Positions 28,295-35,939 of a stretch of 64,000 bases of DNA are shown piece by piece (position 1 is the first letter of the stretch; each line of letters begins with the position of its first letter). A program made the translations under genes and the position numbers. Origin of the DNA: Lachnospiraceae bacterium MC2017 (GTDB lineage Bacteria > Bacillota > Clostridia > Lachnospirales > Lachnospiraceae). Under the pieces are notes generated by a model. It was not told the origin of the DNA, did not search any database, and was given only the letters and a program-made list of their open reading frames with translations. Location: positions 124,001-188,000 of the forward strand of contig JNJK01000007.1 of assembly GCA_000701625.1 (NCBI GenBank), written 5' to 3'.

Positions 28295-29434
28295 ATGGAA
28301 CAGATGACAGTTACGGCTAAAATACAGATATCCGTTAATGCAGACAGCAAGGTTTTACTTGACGAAACCATGTCTGTTTATTCTGATGCTTGTAATTATG
28401 TATCTGACTATGTGTTCCATACACACGATTTAAAACAGTTTTCTCTTAACAAGGCACTGTATTCTACATTACGAGAAAAGTTTGGTCTTAAATCTCAAAT
28501 GACTCAGTCTGTATTTAAGACTGTCATTGCAAGATATAAGACCATTCTCGAAAATCAGAAAGAGTGGATTCAACCATCTTTCAAGAAGCCTCAGTATGAC
28601 CTTGTTTGGAACAGGGATTATTCCCTTACGCAAAACTGTTTTTCAGTAAATACGTTGAATGGTCGTGTCAAGTTACCTTATTTCGCCGAGGGTATGTCTA
28701 AATATTTTGAACATACAATCTATAAATTCGGCACAGCTAAGCTCGTAAACAAGCATGGTAAATATTTTTTGCATATCCCTGTTTCTTATGATATCGAGGA
28801 AAGTAATATCTCTGATATCTGCAATGTTGTAGGCATTGATAGAGGTATTAACTTTGTTGTTGCCACTTATAACAGTAAGCACAAGTCTGGATTTGTAAGC
28901 GGTAAAGCCATCAAGCAGAAACGTGCTCACTATTCTAAGCTTCGTAAAGAACTCCAAATGTGTCAGACACCATCTTCAAGACGTAGATTAAAAGCTATCG
29001 GTCAGCGAGAAAACCGTTGGATGCAGGATGTTAACCACCAGGTATCAAAGGCACTCGTTGAATCCAACCCGAAACATACGCTCTTTGTTCTTGAAGATTT
29101 GTCAGGCGTTCGTAATGCTACAGAACGTGTCAGAACCAAAGACCGCTACGTTTCCGTATCGTGGTCTTTCTATGACCTTGAACAGAAACTTATCTACAAA
29201 GCTAAACAGAATCAGTCTACTGTTATTAAGGTTGACCCTCGTTATACGAGTCAGTGCTGTCCTGTATGTGGACACATTGAAAAGTCTAACCGCAACAAGA
29301 AGATACATCTGTTTTCCTGTAAGAACTGTGGTTATAAATCAAACGATGACCGCATTGGAGCTATGAATCTGTACCGCATGGGAATCAACTATCTCGAAGA
29401 TAGTCAAGTACCTGATACAGTTACGGCAGAGTAA
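28295..29434 (+). CDS. tnpB: TnpB, RNA-guided nuclease of the IS605 element
   Basis: 379 residues from the ATG at 28295, chosen because GAGG lies 7 bases upstream; in-frame ATGs at 28277 and 28289 are less well placed. The split RuvC site is intact: Asp in VVGIDRGINF, Glu in FVLEDLSG, and Asp in SNDDRIGAMN. A zinc ribbon with CPVC and CKNC sits between the last two. TnpB proteins are ancestors of Cas12 and cut DNA using a guide RNA (omega RNA) from the element's right end. All catalytic residues are present, so it may be functional. Confidence 0.95.
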   Translation: MEQMTVTAKIQISVNADSKVLLDETMSVYSDACNYVSDYVFHTHDLKQFSLNKALYSTLREKFGLKSQMTQSVFKTVIARYKTILENQKEWIQPSFKKPQYDLVWNRDYSLTQNCFSVNTLNGRVKLPYFAEGMSKYFEHTIYKFGTAKLVNKHGKYFLHIPVSYDIEESNISDICNVVGIDRGINFVVATYNSKHKSGFVSGKAIKQKRAHYSKLRKELQMCQTPSSRRRLKAIGQRENRWMQDVNHQVSKALVESNPKHTLFVLEDLSGVRNATERVRTKDRYVSVSWSFYDLEQKLIYKAKQNQSTVIKVDPRYTSQCCPVCGHIEKSNRNKKIHLFSCKNCGYKSNDDRIGAMNLYRMGINYLEDSQVPDTVTAE

Positions 29435-29440
29435 ATCTTT

Positions 29441-29562
29441 GTCGTAAGGGGCGGTGTCAACCGTCCCATGATGCGACCTCACGGAAGTTACACCGATAAA
29501 ATGTAGGAGTTATTGCAACGAACTACAGGGGAGTCGCAAGCCACGTACCTTTAGGTGCGTGG
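29441..29562 (+). ncRNA. Candidate omega RNA scaffold at the IS right end
   Basis: Immediately after tnpB, GTCG (29441) closes with CGAC (29474-29477) around the hairpin GGGGCGGT / ACCGTCCC. A second hairpin, CCACGTACC / GGTGCGTGG (29541-29562), marks the right end. This fits the known position of TnpB guide RNAs; the 5' boundary probably lies inside tnpB. The guide would be the flanking sequence after about 29570. Confidence 0.45.
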
Positions 29563-29629
29563 TAGTTGACTAATGCAATTATCAACTGCAGAAGAATCAA
29601 ATTCAAGTTCCTAACATAATTTATAATGG

Positions 29630-29659
29630 TTGGAACGCAGATCGCTAAACGTATATAAT
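29630..29659 (+). promoter_or_regulatory. Probable promoter of the YhfC gene
   Basis: TTGGAA and a perfect TATAAT separated by 18 bases, 65 bases before the ATG. It lies outside the IS element. Confidence 0.5.
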
Positions 29660-29723
29660 CGATTTATAAGCATATAAAGGATTTTGGGGTCAGAAGTCAG
29701 AGTTTATGATCAAGGAGATTATC

Positions 29724-30512
29724 ATGGAAACAGTATCAACACTTTCGATCATAGGAATGGCGTTTGCATTTATTATTTCTGTTGGATTACCGATTGGTTT
29801 ATTAGTTTTTGTATTGAAAAAACTCAAGGCAAATCCGATTTGCTTTTTCATGGGTGCGATCACTTTTATTGTTTCAGCGCTTTTACTTGAAAATCTTTTT
29901 CATGTAGTTATGCTTCATATATTTGGCTTTTCGCTTGCGATGAACTTGCTGATATATGCGATCTATTTAGGACTTTCTGCCGGAATTTTCGAAGAAACGG
30001 GAAGATTAATTGCTATGAAAGTGTTGATGAAAAAGACACTTTCTAAAGAAAATGCCGTGATGTACGGAATTGGTCACGGTGGATGCGAGGCGATCATAAT
30101 TGTTGGACTCACAAGTATCTCGAATATCGTTACATCCATTATGATAAATACAGGATCGATCGGTGCGCTCCTGGATAAACTTGATCCTACGGTTAAGGAG
30201 ACAACGCTCCGGAAATTATCATTATTGTGGCTTACTCCATCGTATCAGTTTTATATGGCAGGGGTAGAAAGAATATCTGCGATTCTCCTGCATATATGCC
30301 TGTCATATCTGGTTTATAAAGCTGTGAAAAACCATAAGTACCAGCTTTATGTGATTGCAATCCTGATCCATGCAGCAATCGACGCCGCAACAGTATTACT
30401 CGCACATTATGTTCCTGTATATGTTTTCGAAATGATCGTGCTTGCAGTAGTCCTGCTGCTTTCATTTGTAATTCACCAGAAATATGAAGGGAACCAAATA
30501 CAGGCTGTATAA
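29724..30512 (+). CDS. YhfC family intramembrane metalloprotease
   Basis: 262 residues from the ATG at 29724, with AAGGAG 6 bases before; the ATG at 29706 lacks a site. About seven membrane segments. Conserved motifs of the YhfC/PrsW-like glutamic-type intramembrane proteases are present: FEETGRL near 95, GIGHGGCEAI near 120, HICLSY near 195, and HAAIDA near 220. Substrate unknown; relatives such as PrsW cleave anti-sigma factors. It has its own promoter and terminator. Confidence 0.85.
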   Translation: METVSTLSIIGMAFAFIISVGLPIGLLVFVLKKLKANPICFFMGAITFIVSALLLENLFHVVMLHIFGFSLAMNLLIYAIYLGLSAGIFEETGRLIAMKVLMKKTLSKENAVMYGIGHGGCEAIIIVGLTSISNIVTSIMINTGSIGALLDKLDPTVKETTLRKLSLLWLTPSYQFYMAGVERISAILLHICLSYLVYKAVKNHKYQLYVIAILIHAAIDAATVLLAHYVPVYVFEMIVLAVVLLLSFVIHQKYEGNQIQAV

Positions 30513-30581
30513 AAGGGGAAAGTATATTACGCCAATACGTTGTTTTTGCAACATCGATTTAATAAAGATCATAAGACAAAA

Positions 30582-30629
30582 AAGGTCTGTCGTATCAGAT
30601 GTGATTAATCTGGTACAACAGACCTTTTT
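30582..30629 (+). terminator. Terminator after the YhfC gene
   Basis: AAAGGTCTGT pairs with ACAGACCTTT around a 27-base loop, with A and T tracts on the two flanks. Confidence 0.65.
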
Positions 30630-30770
30630 ATATGGATAAACATATTGATTTCTATTATTGATGGACAAAATCTGACTGAGTGAGAATTGTGAAATGTAAA
30701 AGATTGTTAGATTATACCGATATAGTAGATATGTAGGTGAGCGCACAAAAAAAGAATAATGATTTACAAA

Positions 30771-30787
30771 TTGTCAGATAATGACAA
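30771..30787 (+). promoter_or_regulatory. Possible operator upstream of the two-gene unit
   Basis: TTGTCA-5 bases-TGACAA inverted repeat, 66 bases before the start at 30854. Size and symmetry suit a dimeric repressor such as an XRE protein. The rest of 30630-30853 shows nothing else. Confidence 0.3.
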
Positions 30788-30853
30788 AATGTGTCGTTGT
30801 TGAGTGATATTCTTCAAATAAGTTTTAAAAAAAGTGAAAGCGAGGAATCCATT

Positions 30854-31681
30854 ATGGCAAAAAAGGTGAGATTTCCGTTGAAGATGGATGATGGAATTGA
30901 AGTAAGAGACCTAGAGGGGTTAAGGGAACATTTTTCTGTACAGAGAATAATAGAATATCTTGAAAATGGAAAACTTATCGTGTGGCTTAGGGATCATTAT
31001 GCCAATGATATTGCCGATGAAATAGAAGCATTTGATAAATATGATAAGGAGTTATCTAAAAAAATATGCAAGGTATTTGATGTTTCATATAGTGAAGAAA
31101 TGAAGGGGAGTATAGAAGAAGCAGAAGAGAGAAATAGAAAAATCGCTCGGTTAAAAGAATGTACAGATGATAGTAAATATATCGATCACATAGACTCGAT
31201 CGCATTTGAACAGGATGACATATACGATTTACTAGATGAAGACAAGACAACAATATATTTATGTGGAGACAGTTTTTCTATTCCGCTAGCCCAACCTGGA
31301 ATTACATACATAGGTGTAAATAATCCTATTGTCATTGTTGATTCAAAAAAGAAGGTGGACTGGGATGAAAGAAAAATCAAATTGGTGGATATCCGTTTTG
31401 ATGATAATTATCAGAAGTTATTAGATGCATGTAAACATGAAAACGAAAAATCTGAAAGAAATGAGTCTGACGAAATAACGGGAGATTATGATGACCGTTC
31501 CATTTTTGGATTTCTGTTATCTTCTCAAAAACATAAAGAAGCAGAGAATCTGTTTAACATAGTGGTAAAAGAAATGGGAAGTATTCAATATGACCCGGAA
31601 AAAGATGTGAAATCGATAAAAGATTATTTGAATAATTCGGGAATTATAGGATGTGCAGAAGACTTTATTAGCAGATTGTAA
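30854..31681 (+). CDS. Protein of unknown function with a WLRD-type N-terminal domain
   Basis: 275 residues from the ATG at 30854 (GAGGAA upstream). Residues 1-75 match a pattern I have seen at the N-terminus of many firmicute proteins of mixed architecture: VRDLEGLREHF, then NGKLIVWLRDHY and DKELSKKICKVFDV. Residues 115-170 (TIYLCGDSFSIPL, GVNNPIVIV) look like a beta-rich domain. The rest is acidic and helical. No signal peptide or membrane segment. It is followed after 13 bases by another unknown gene with which it surely forms an operon. Function unknown. Confidence 0.65.
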   Translation: MAKKVRFPLKMDDGIEVRDLEGLREHFSVQRIIEYLENGKLIVWLRDHYANDIADEIEAFDKYDKELSKKICKVFDVSYSEEMKGSIEEAEERNRKIARLKECTDDSKYIDHIDSIAFEQDDIYDLLDEDKTTIYLCGDSFSIPLAQPGITYIGVNNPIVIVDSKKKVDWDERKIKLVDIRFDDNYQKLLDACKHENEKSERNESDEITGDYDDRSIFGFLLSSQKHKEAENLFNIVVKEMGSIQYDPEKDVKSIKDYLNNSGIIGCAEDFISRL

Positions 31682-31694
31682 AGAGAGGTTAATC

Positions 31695-32396
31695 ATGGGT
31701 GATTATGAAACCGAATTGAAGGTTGCTAAGTTTGAAGTTTTCGTAACAGAAATAACGCAGAAAATGGAGGCGGTTAAAGGCTCTTGGTTCTTTAAACTAT
31801 TAGGTGTCTTTTATGACATCGAAAATGTAAATGATTACGCAAAAATAATTATGAAAAAGGCATATTTTGGATATGTAGACGGTGATTTTGAGGCTTTCTA
31901 TGAAGGTGACTATAGAAATGGAGCTCAATTATCTTATTCCAATACGAATAAAAGAATAGAAGCAACAAAATGTATAGCTTCTTATTGTAAGAAAAATGGG
32001 AATTGTAAACGAGTAGGATATCATCTGATATTTTGGGCTTTAATGGTTCTTGCTGTTGACAAAACAGATGCATCAAAACATTTATCGGAAATATGTGCTG
32101 TTGCAAAGATGATAGGGATAACAGATGAAGAAATGATGGATATAGTTCATATAATCAAATGTCTGTATCTGATTAAGTATAGACCGTATCGTGATTATAA
32201 TAAATCTAATTATTGGTTAAGAAAGGCGGCGGAAGAAGGAGATTTGGATTGTATGAGAGCCCTTTCAAATAGATATAATAATGGATGTTTTGGTTTACCA
32301 GAGAATCATTTAGATTCTTATAGATGGGGAAATAAGTATGCATCTGGAGATGGAAAGGTTTATAAAGCCTATGGAGAAATGAGTGTATCCCCATAG
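31695..32396 (+). CDS. Protein of unknown function with a TerB-like and a Sel1-like segment
   Basis: 233 residues; AGAGGTT precedes the ATG at 31695. The middle (about 115-160) has the helical pattern AVAKMIGITDEEMMDIVHII, reminiscent of TerB-like domains. The C-terminal part (about 175-220), YWLRKAAEEGDLDCMRALS and a second partial copy, resembles Sel1-type repeats. No membrane segment is certain. It forms a pair with the gene before it and ends at a terminator. Both assignments are weak; function unknown. Confidence 0.6.
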   Translation: MGDYETELKVAKFEVFVTEITQKMEAVKGSWFFKLLGVFYDIENVNDYAKIIMKKAYFGYVDGDFEAFYEGDYRNGAQLSYSNTNKRIEATKCIASYCKKNGNCKRVGYHLIFWALMVLAVDKTDASKHLSEICAVAKMIGITDEEMMDIVHIIKCLYLIKYRPYRDYNKSNYWLRKAAEEGDLDCMRALSNRYNNGCFGLPENHLDSYRWGNKYASGDGKVYKAYGEMSVSP

Positions 32397-32424
32397 TGTT
32401 GTAGTGTGTAAAAAATATATGATT

Positions 32425-32453
32425 CACCCCGGGAATCTTCCGGGGTGTTTTTT
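32425..32453 (+). terminator. Rho-independent terminator
   Basis: CACCCCGG pairs with CCGGGGTG around a 7-base loop, followed by six T. Confidence 0.88.
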
Positions 32454-32516
32454 GTACAGGGGGATAATAGATGAAATAAACCTTAAATTCTTTTATAGTT
32501 TGTCCGATATAATCCG

Positions 32517-32565
32517 TGTAACAAAATATAACAAATAATACAGTTTTTTTGGATTTTGTGTTACA
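32517..32565 (+). promoter_or_regulatory. Possible XRE operator region
   Basis: TGTAACAAAA (32517-32526) and TTTTGTGTTACA (32554-32565) are near-inverted copies that bracket a T-rich stretch. A TATAAT lies just upstream at 32508. Likely site of autoregulation by the XRE protein that starts 24 bases later. Confidence 0.4.
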
Positions 32566-32589
32566 ATATCGAAACATGGAGGTCCCGTT

Positions 32590-32940
32590 ATGAGTTATGA
32601 AATTGGGAAAAGGATTAATGAGATCCGTGCAAGGAAAAAGGTAAATCAGGAAGAAATAGCATCTGTATTGGGGATTTCACGGCAAAGATTTGCCAGAATC
32701 GAAAATGGTCAATCTGATATTTCGTATGCAATGATATTAAAAGTTGCAGATTATTTGGGTGTACCGGCTTCAGAAATAACATCAGCAGATGAGGATGTAG
32801 ACCTTGAAATTTATTTTAGAGATAATGAAGATTCGGAAGAGGTTAGGGGGGCAGTAGGAACAATAGTTGAAATTTTGAAGACTTTTCGTGCGCATGAGAA
32901 GCTTTATAACAGAATGAAGGAGAAGTCTGATGAAGTTTGA
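32590..32940 (+). CDS. XRE family helix-turn-helix regulator
   Basis: 116 residues. The N-terminal HTH covers residues 5-60: RINEIRARKKVNQEEIASVL, then SRQRFARIENGQSDISY. An acidic middle and a basic C-terminal end follow. GGAGG lies before the ATG. It overlaps the ImmA/IrrE gene by 11 bases. Such XRE proteins are usually the DNA-binding substrate cleaved by the neighbouring ImmA-type protease, and here also probably act as the antitoxin-like repressor of a three-gene unit. Confidence 0.9.
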   Translation: MSYEIGKRINEIRARKKVNQEEIASVLGISRQRFARIENGQSDISYAMILKVADYLGVPASEITSADEDVDLEIYFRDNEDSEEVRGAVGTIVEILKTFRAHEKLYNRMKEKSDEV

Positions 32941-33724
32941 TAAAGAAAAAGTTGAGCAGGACGCAAAAAGATTAAGAAAAGCATATGATGTTCAAACATG
33001 TGGGATTGCGGATATTTTTTCTTTTATCAACAGTCAGGAAATAGAACTGATACGATATCCGTTTGGCAAAAATACAATACTGGGTTTTTCAACGTTATAC
33101 GAAGGAAAAAAGATCATAGTTTCCAATTCGTCTGAGATCCTTTCGAGAGAGATTTATACAGTAGCGCACGAATTAGGACATGTAATTTATGATCTGAATG
33201 ATGAAACGCGTATAAAAGTTGACAGAGAGAAAAGTGATGTTGGGATATCTGAGGACAGAGCATACTATTTTGCGGATTGTTTGTTAATGCCGGAAGAGAA
33301 GATAAATGCTACGCTGAAAGAAGTAATAAAAAAACGTGGAAGTGAACTAAGGGCAATTAATATTGTTCAGATGCAGCTTGAATATAGAGTTAGCTTTAAC
33401 GCATTGCTTGAAAGATTGTCGGCATTAGGGATTATTTCTCTAGACAAACGTAGTGATTTATATAAAGAACGAGATTTTTATAGATCAAAAAATCTATTTC
33501 GTATGCTGGGAGCGGATGAAGATTTATTGGCTCCAACAGATAAAGTGATTGTTCCGCCTCAGTATATTGATTATGTGATGAGTAACTATGAGAATAAATA
33601 TATACCGCTTTCCAGTTTAAAAAAGGCATTGAATCTGGTAGATATTGACATGTCAGATTTGCAGGAACAGAAGTCGGAAGTAGAGGATGATTCAATAGAA
33701 GATTTGTTTTTGGAGATTGAATGA
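32930..33724 (+). CDS. ImmA/IrrE family metallopeptidase
   Basis: 264 residues. The zinc-protease motif is VAHELGHVIYD near 75-85 (HExxH), with a further conserved acidic segment in YYFADCLLMPEE near 110 supplying the third ligand region. Family members cleave a partner XRE repressor (ImmA/ImmR, IrrE/DdrO). The gene overlaps its XRE neighbour upstream and the PIN gene downstream by 4 bases, so the three are translated together. The C-terminal 100 residues are not part of the protease core and could be a sensor. Confidence 0.92.
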   Translation: MKFDKEKVEQDAKRLRKAYDVQTCGIADIFSFINSQEIELIRYPFGKNTILGFSTLYEGKKIIVSNSSEILSREIYTVAHELGHVIYDLNDETRIKVDREKSDVGISEDRAYYFADCLLMPEEKINATLKEVIKKRGSELRAINIVQMQLEYRVSFNALLERLSALGIISLDKRSDLYKERDFYRSKNLFRMLGADEDLLAPTDKVIVPPQYIDYVMSNYENKYIPLSSLKKALNLVDIDMSDLQEQKSEVEDDSIEDLFLEIE

Positions 33725-34389
33725 TGGACGTGTCATTAGATACAGATATTACAATTCATCTTTATAATGCCGGAAAAGAGGAATTGCTATTCAGATATTT
33801 TGATAAATGCTATGTACATGAGTTTATTCTTGAAAGGGAGATAAAACGCAAGTCACAAGATGTATATAAGCGGGTAAAAAGTGAAATAGAAAGCGGTAAA
33901 ATAATTTTAGTCACTCAAAAATATCTGATAGATATTAAAATGAAGAGGTATTTTGAGAACAAGCGGGATGAAATAGAAGTTCTGTTTGATTTTGGAGAAG
34001 CAAATGCGATAGCCTTGGCATCAACTTTGGGAATTGCCGCTCTTGTGACGGATGATACAAAAGAGTTTGGACCACACGATACGCTTGTGAAAGAGCTTGT
34101 AGAAGATATCATACCTTTTTCGTTTTATGAATTGCTGTTTTTAGATTATCTTCAATCGGATGATGATTTTGACGGATTACAACAAAGTTTTGAATGGATT
34201 AATAGGATAGCTTATCCGCAACACCCTATGAGCTTTATAAGCAGGATCTCAAGAGTTGTTCGTAGATTTAACAAAAATGGAACAGAGCGTGATAGAAGAT
34301 GGATAGAGAATTTTTGTAGTAGCAGAGAAATTGATTACAAAAATAGAATGAAAAAACTAGTGTATCATTTGAGAGAAATGCAATGCTAA
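33721..34389 (+). CDS. PIN-domain protein, probable toxin-like ribonuclease
   Basis: 222 residues. PIN fold acidic residues appear in order: Asp in SLDTDITIHL near 7, Glu in the VHEFILEREI region, then DFGEANAIALA near 92 and the Asp pair of LVTDDTKEFG near 108. PIN proteins are Mg-dependent RNases. The last 90 residues are extra and basic. It overlaps the ImmA/IrrE gene. XRE-ImmA-PIN units resemble toxin-antitoxin or defence modules in which protease cleavage of the repressor frees toxin expression; that reading is inference. Confidence 0.8.
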   Translation: MMDVSLDTDITIHLYNAGKEELLFRYFDKCYVHEFILEREIKRKSQDVYKRVKSEIESGKIILVTQKYLIDIKMKRYFENKRDEIEVLFDFGEANAIALASTLGIAALVTDDTKEFGPHDTLVKELVEDIIPFSFYELLFLDYLQSDDDFDGLQQSFEWINRIAYPQHPMSFISRISRVVRRFNKNGTERDRRWIENFCSSREIDYKNRMKKLVYHLREMQC

Positions 34390-34398
34390 AGATTGTCC

Positions 34399-34429
34399 CA
34401 CCCCGGAACTTAGGTTTCGGGGTGTTATT
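34399..34429 (+). terminator. Terminator of the XRE-ImmA-PIN unit
   Basis: CACCCCG pairs with CGGGGTG around a 12-base loop, followed by a T-rich run. Confidence 0.75.
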
Positions 34430-34493
34430 TTGTTAAAAATGCGTGGAGGCTTTACCGGCACACGCTGTAAGCGAGTAAACAGTAATTGATAAA

Positions 34494-34587
34494 TGAAAAC
34501 TATTCTCATTAACCTCATTGACTCTGATAATTTCTAACTGATATATTATAATGTCGCGTTAGCTTGCACTAATGAGAATTTGCATCA
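34494..34587 (+). promoter_or_regulatory. Orphan promoter flanked by two Fur-box-like sites
   Basis: TTGACT (34518) and TATATT (34542) form a promoter with an 18-base spacer. On each side lies an 18-bp site close to the Fur consensus; their cores ATTCTCATTA (34502) and TAATGAGAAT (34570) are exact inverted copies. The usual target would be an iron uptake gene, but none follows; only decayed sequence does. Could be the leftover of a deleted iron operon or the promoter of an iron-responsive small RNA. Confidence 0.5.
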
Positions 34588-34593
34588 GCTAAG

Positions 34594-34622
34594 TCCCTGT
34601 ACCATAGTAAAAAAGACAGGGA
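34594..34622 (+). repeat. Hairpin in the orphan transcript
   Basis: TCCCTGT pairs with ACAGGGA around a 15-base A-rich loop, about 40 bases after the expected transcription start. No T run follows, so it is not a standard terminator. Confidence 0.4.
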
Positions 34623-34647
34623 TGGTTGATAAGCGGAAGTGTCTTAA

Positions 34648-34871
34648 GAGAATGTACCTGATGGAACAGTTATTGACGGGATCGTAGTTTCAAACAACGC
34701 GATAAACGGCGGTATGGTAAGCAAAAACTCAGGATAACAATGCCAAAATACAAAAATGGCGTAAGAGTTAATGGAAAGACAATAGTGAAGGCTCTTGGCA
34801 AAAAAGACGTAAGTTATTCGGATGGAACTTACACATTTAAGAGAAACTACAAGGGAAGCATCAAACTGTAA
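34648..34871 (+). pseudogene. Decayed C-terminus of a secreted protein
   Basis: Two out-of-frame pieces. 34648-34737 reads NVPDGTVIDGIVVSN then AINGGMVSKNSG and a stop. 34740-34871 reads MPKYKNGVRVNGK, then KKDVSYSDGTYTFKRNYKGS and a stop. The second closely matches the last 40 residues of the C1A proteases at 42281 and 44571 (KADGIEMKPKK ... NNYKGTV). So it is the remnant of a related secreted protein whose body has been lost. Confidence 0.6.
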
Positions 34872-34878
34872 CAGAATT

Positions 34879-34936
34879 CTAAAAAGTATCAGGAAAGTCC
34901 GCGGTGTTTGCCGCGGACTTTCCTGATACTTTTTAG
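34879..34936. terminator. Perfect 26-bp palindromic terminator
   Basis: The arms at 34879-34904 and 34911-34936 are perfect inverted copies with a 6-base loop. The core is GTCCGCGG / CCGCGGAC and the arms end in AAAAAG and CTTTTT, so it works in both directions. The right arm contains the stop codon of the minus-strand gene. Confidence 0.85.
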
Positions 34937-35604
34937 TTCCACGCTTCGTAGCGATGCTTATTGACGATCAAAAAACGGTCTTTGTAGACCTTCAGGGGGA
35001 GTTTGGTATTGACCTTGTAGGGTTTATGTACATTTTTTAGTTTGTACATGATAAATCTGGGACCGTGCTTAGAGTTAACGAGTATTTTGCAGACCTGCCC
35101 CGGAATATTGTTGTAGTAAACCGTGTCATCCATATATCCATATACGGTACCCTCTATCTCTTTTCCGAATGTAGATACAGTGAAATATCTCCATACAAAG
35201 AGCAGGAGGATCACAAAGCATACGATACTTGGCAGTGCGAAAATAAAGCCTAAAGGCTGGATGTTAAACCCCTCATTTGAAAGAGCAAACGGGATCATGA
35301 ATCCGAAAATGGCAAAAGCTGCAGCAAATATCATAGGGAACAGGGTGTTCCAGAAAGTAAGGGAAGCTTCCTTGCAGGATAACTCAGGATACTCAAGAAC
35401 CGCGTCAGCAGTGTTGAGCCCTGTAGGATTTCCGCAATAGGGACAAAGCTCAGTTCTCACAGGTGCGCCGCAGAAAGCACAGGTTGCTTCGGTGCGGGTC
35501 GTGGTTTGATCAGTGGTTTGGTTAGCGGGGATTGAAAGATTGTTTCTCTTGTGTATATTATTTCCGCGTGAAAAAGATATGTAAGCGTTTTTTTCAATTT
35601 TCAA
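34933..35604 (-). CDS. Zinc-ribbon membrane protein of unknown function
   Basis: 223 residues. A TTG at 35604 is the best start, with AAAGGAG 8 bases upstream; the TTG at 35622 overlaps that site. Residues 40-70 hold a double-Cys zinc ribbon (CAFCGAP and CPYCGNP). Two membrane segments follow near 100-122 and 135-158. The C-terminal 70 residues are basic and beta-rich (TVYGYMDDTVYY, KLPLKVYKDRFLIV). Zinc-ribbon plus two-helix proteins are common in Lachnospiraceae without a known role. A 9-bp palindrome lies over the promoter. Confidence 0.7.
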   Translation of the reverse strand: MKIEKNAYISFSRGNNIHKRNNLSIPANQTTDQTTTRTEATCAFCGAPVRTELCPYCGNPTGLNTADAVLEYPELSCKEASLTFWNTLFPMIFAAAFAIFGFMIPFALSNEGFNIQPLGFIFALPSIVCFVILLLFVWRYFTVSTFGKEIEGTVYGYMDDTVYYNNIPGQVCKILVNSKHGPRFIMYKLKNVHKPYKVNTKLPLKVYKDRFLIVNKHRYEAWN

Positions 35605-35633
35605 GATCAGTTCTCCTTTCAAGAATAAAGCTA

Positions 35634-35657
35634 TATTGTTTTGATATTAAAACAATA
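35634..35657 (-). promoter_or_regulatory. Palindromic operator upstream of the zinc-ribbon gene
   Basis: Perfect TATTGTTTT / AAAACAATA inverted repeat with a 6-base spacer, 30 bases before the TTG start and within the likely promoter. The regulator is unknown. Confidence 0.45.
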
Positions 35658-35939
35658 ACACTTATGTTATATCAGATTCATTGCCAATGTCCAGCTGCGG
35701 CTTTGGTGAAATAGAGCAGGCTAAAGTGTTGGATTCTGTGTAACTATTCAGAACAACTCGAAGCACTTGCTGTTGAGGGCGTATGAAAGTGTAAAAAGAT
35801 TCTGTTAAGAAATGCGAAAATCCGGCGCAATTTTCAGAATATTCCATAATGATGTGAAAAGCTGTCCTGTGTTACCATCATTAAAGGACAAAATGTATCT
35901 GAAAAGGTACAAGATTTTGCAATAGATGAGGAGGACACA
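35658..35939. other. Intergenic stretch before the GH5 gene
   Basis: No gene seen. A short segment near 35749 (GAACAACTCGAAG) resembles 37021 (GAACAATTCGAAG) inside the long repeat downstream, so it may be a degraded fragment of the same repeat. GAGGAGG precedes the GH5 ATG. Confidence 0.35.

Larger units (their letters stand above)
27590..29569. mobile_element. IS200/IS605 family insertion sequence with divergent tnpA and tnpB
   Basis: Contains tnpA (minus) and tnpB (plus) in the divergent IS605 layout. End hairpins lie at 27606-27641 and 29541-29562 instead of terminal inverted repeats, as expected for this single-strand-transposing family. Exact ends cannot be fixed without an empty site; the limits given are approximate. 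Both genes are full length, so the element may be active. Confidence 0.85.
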
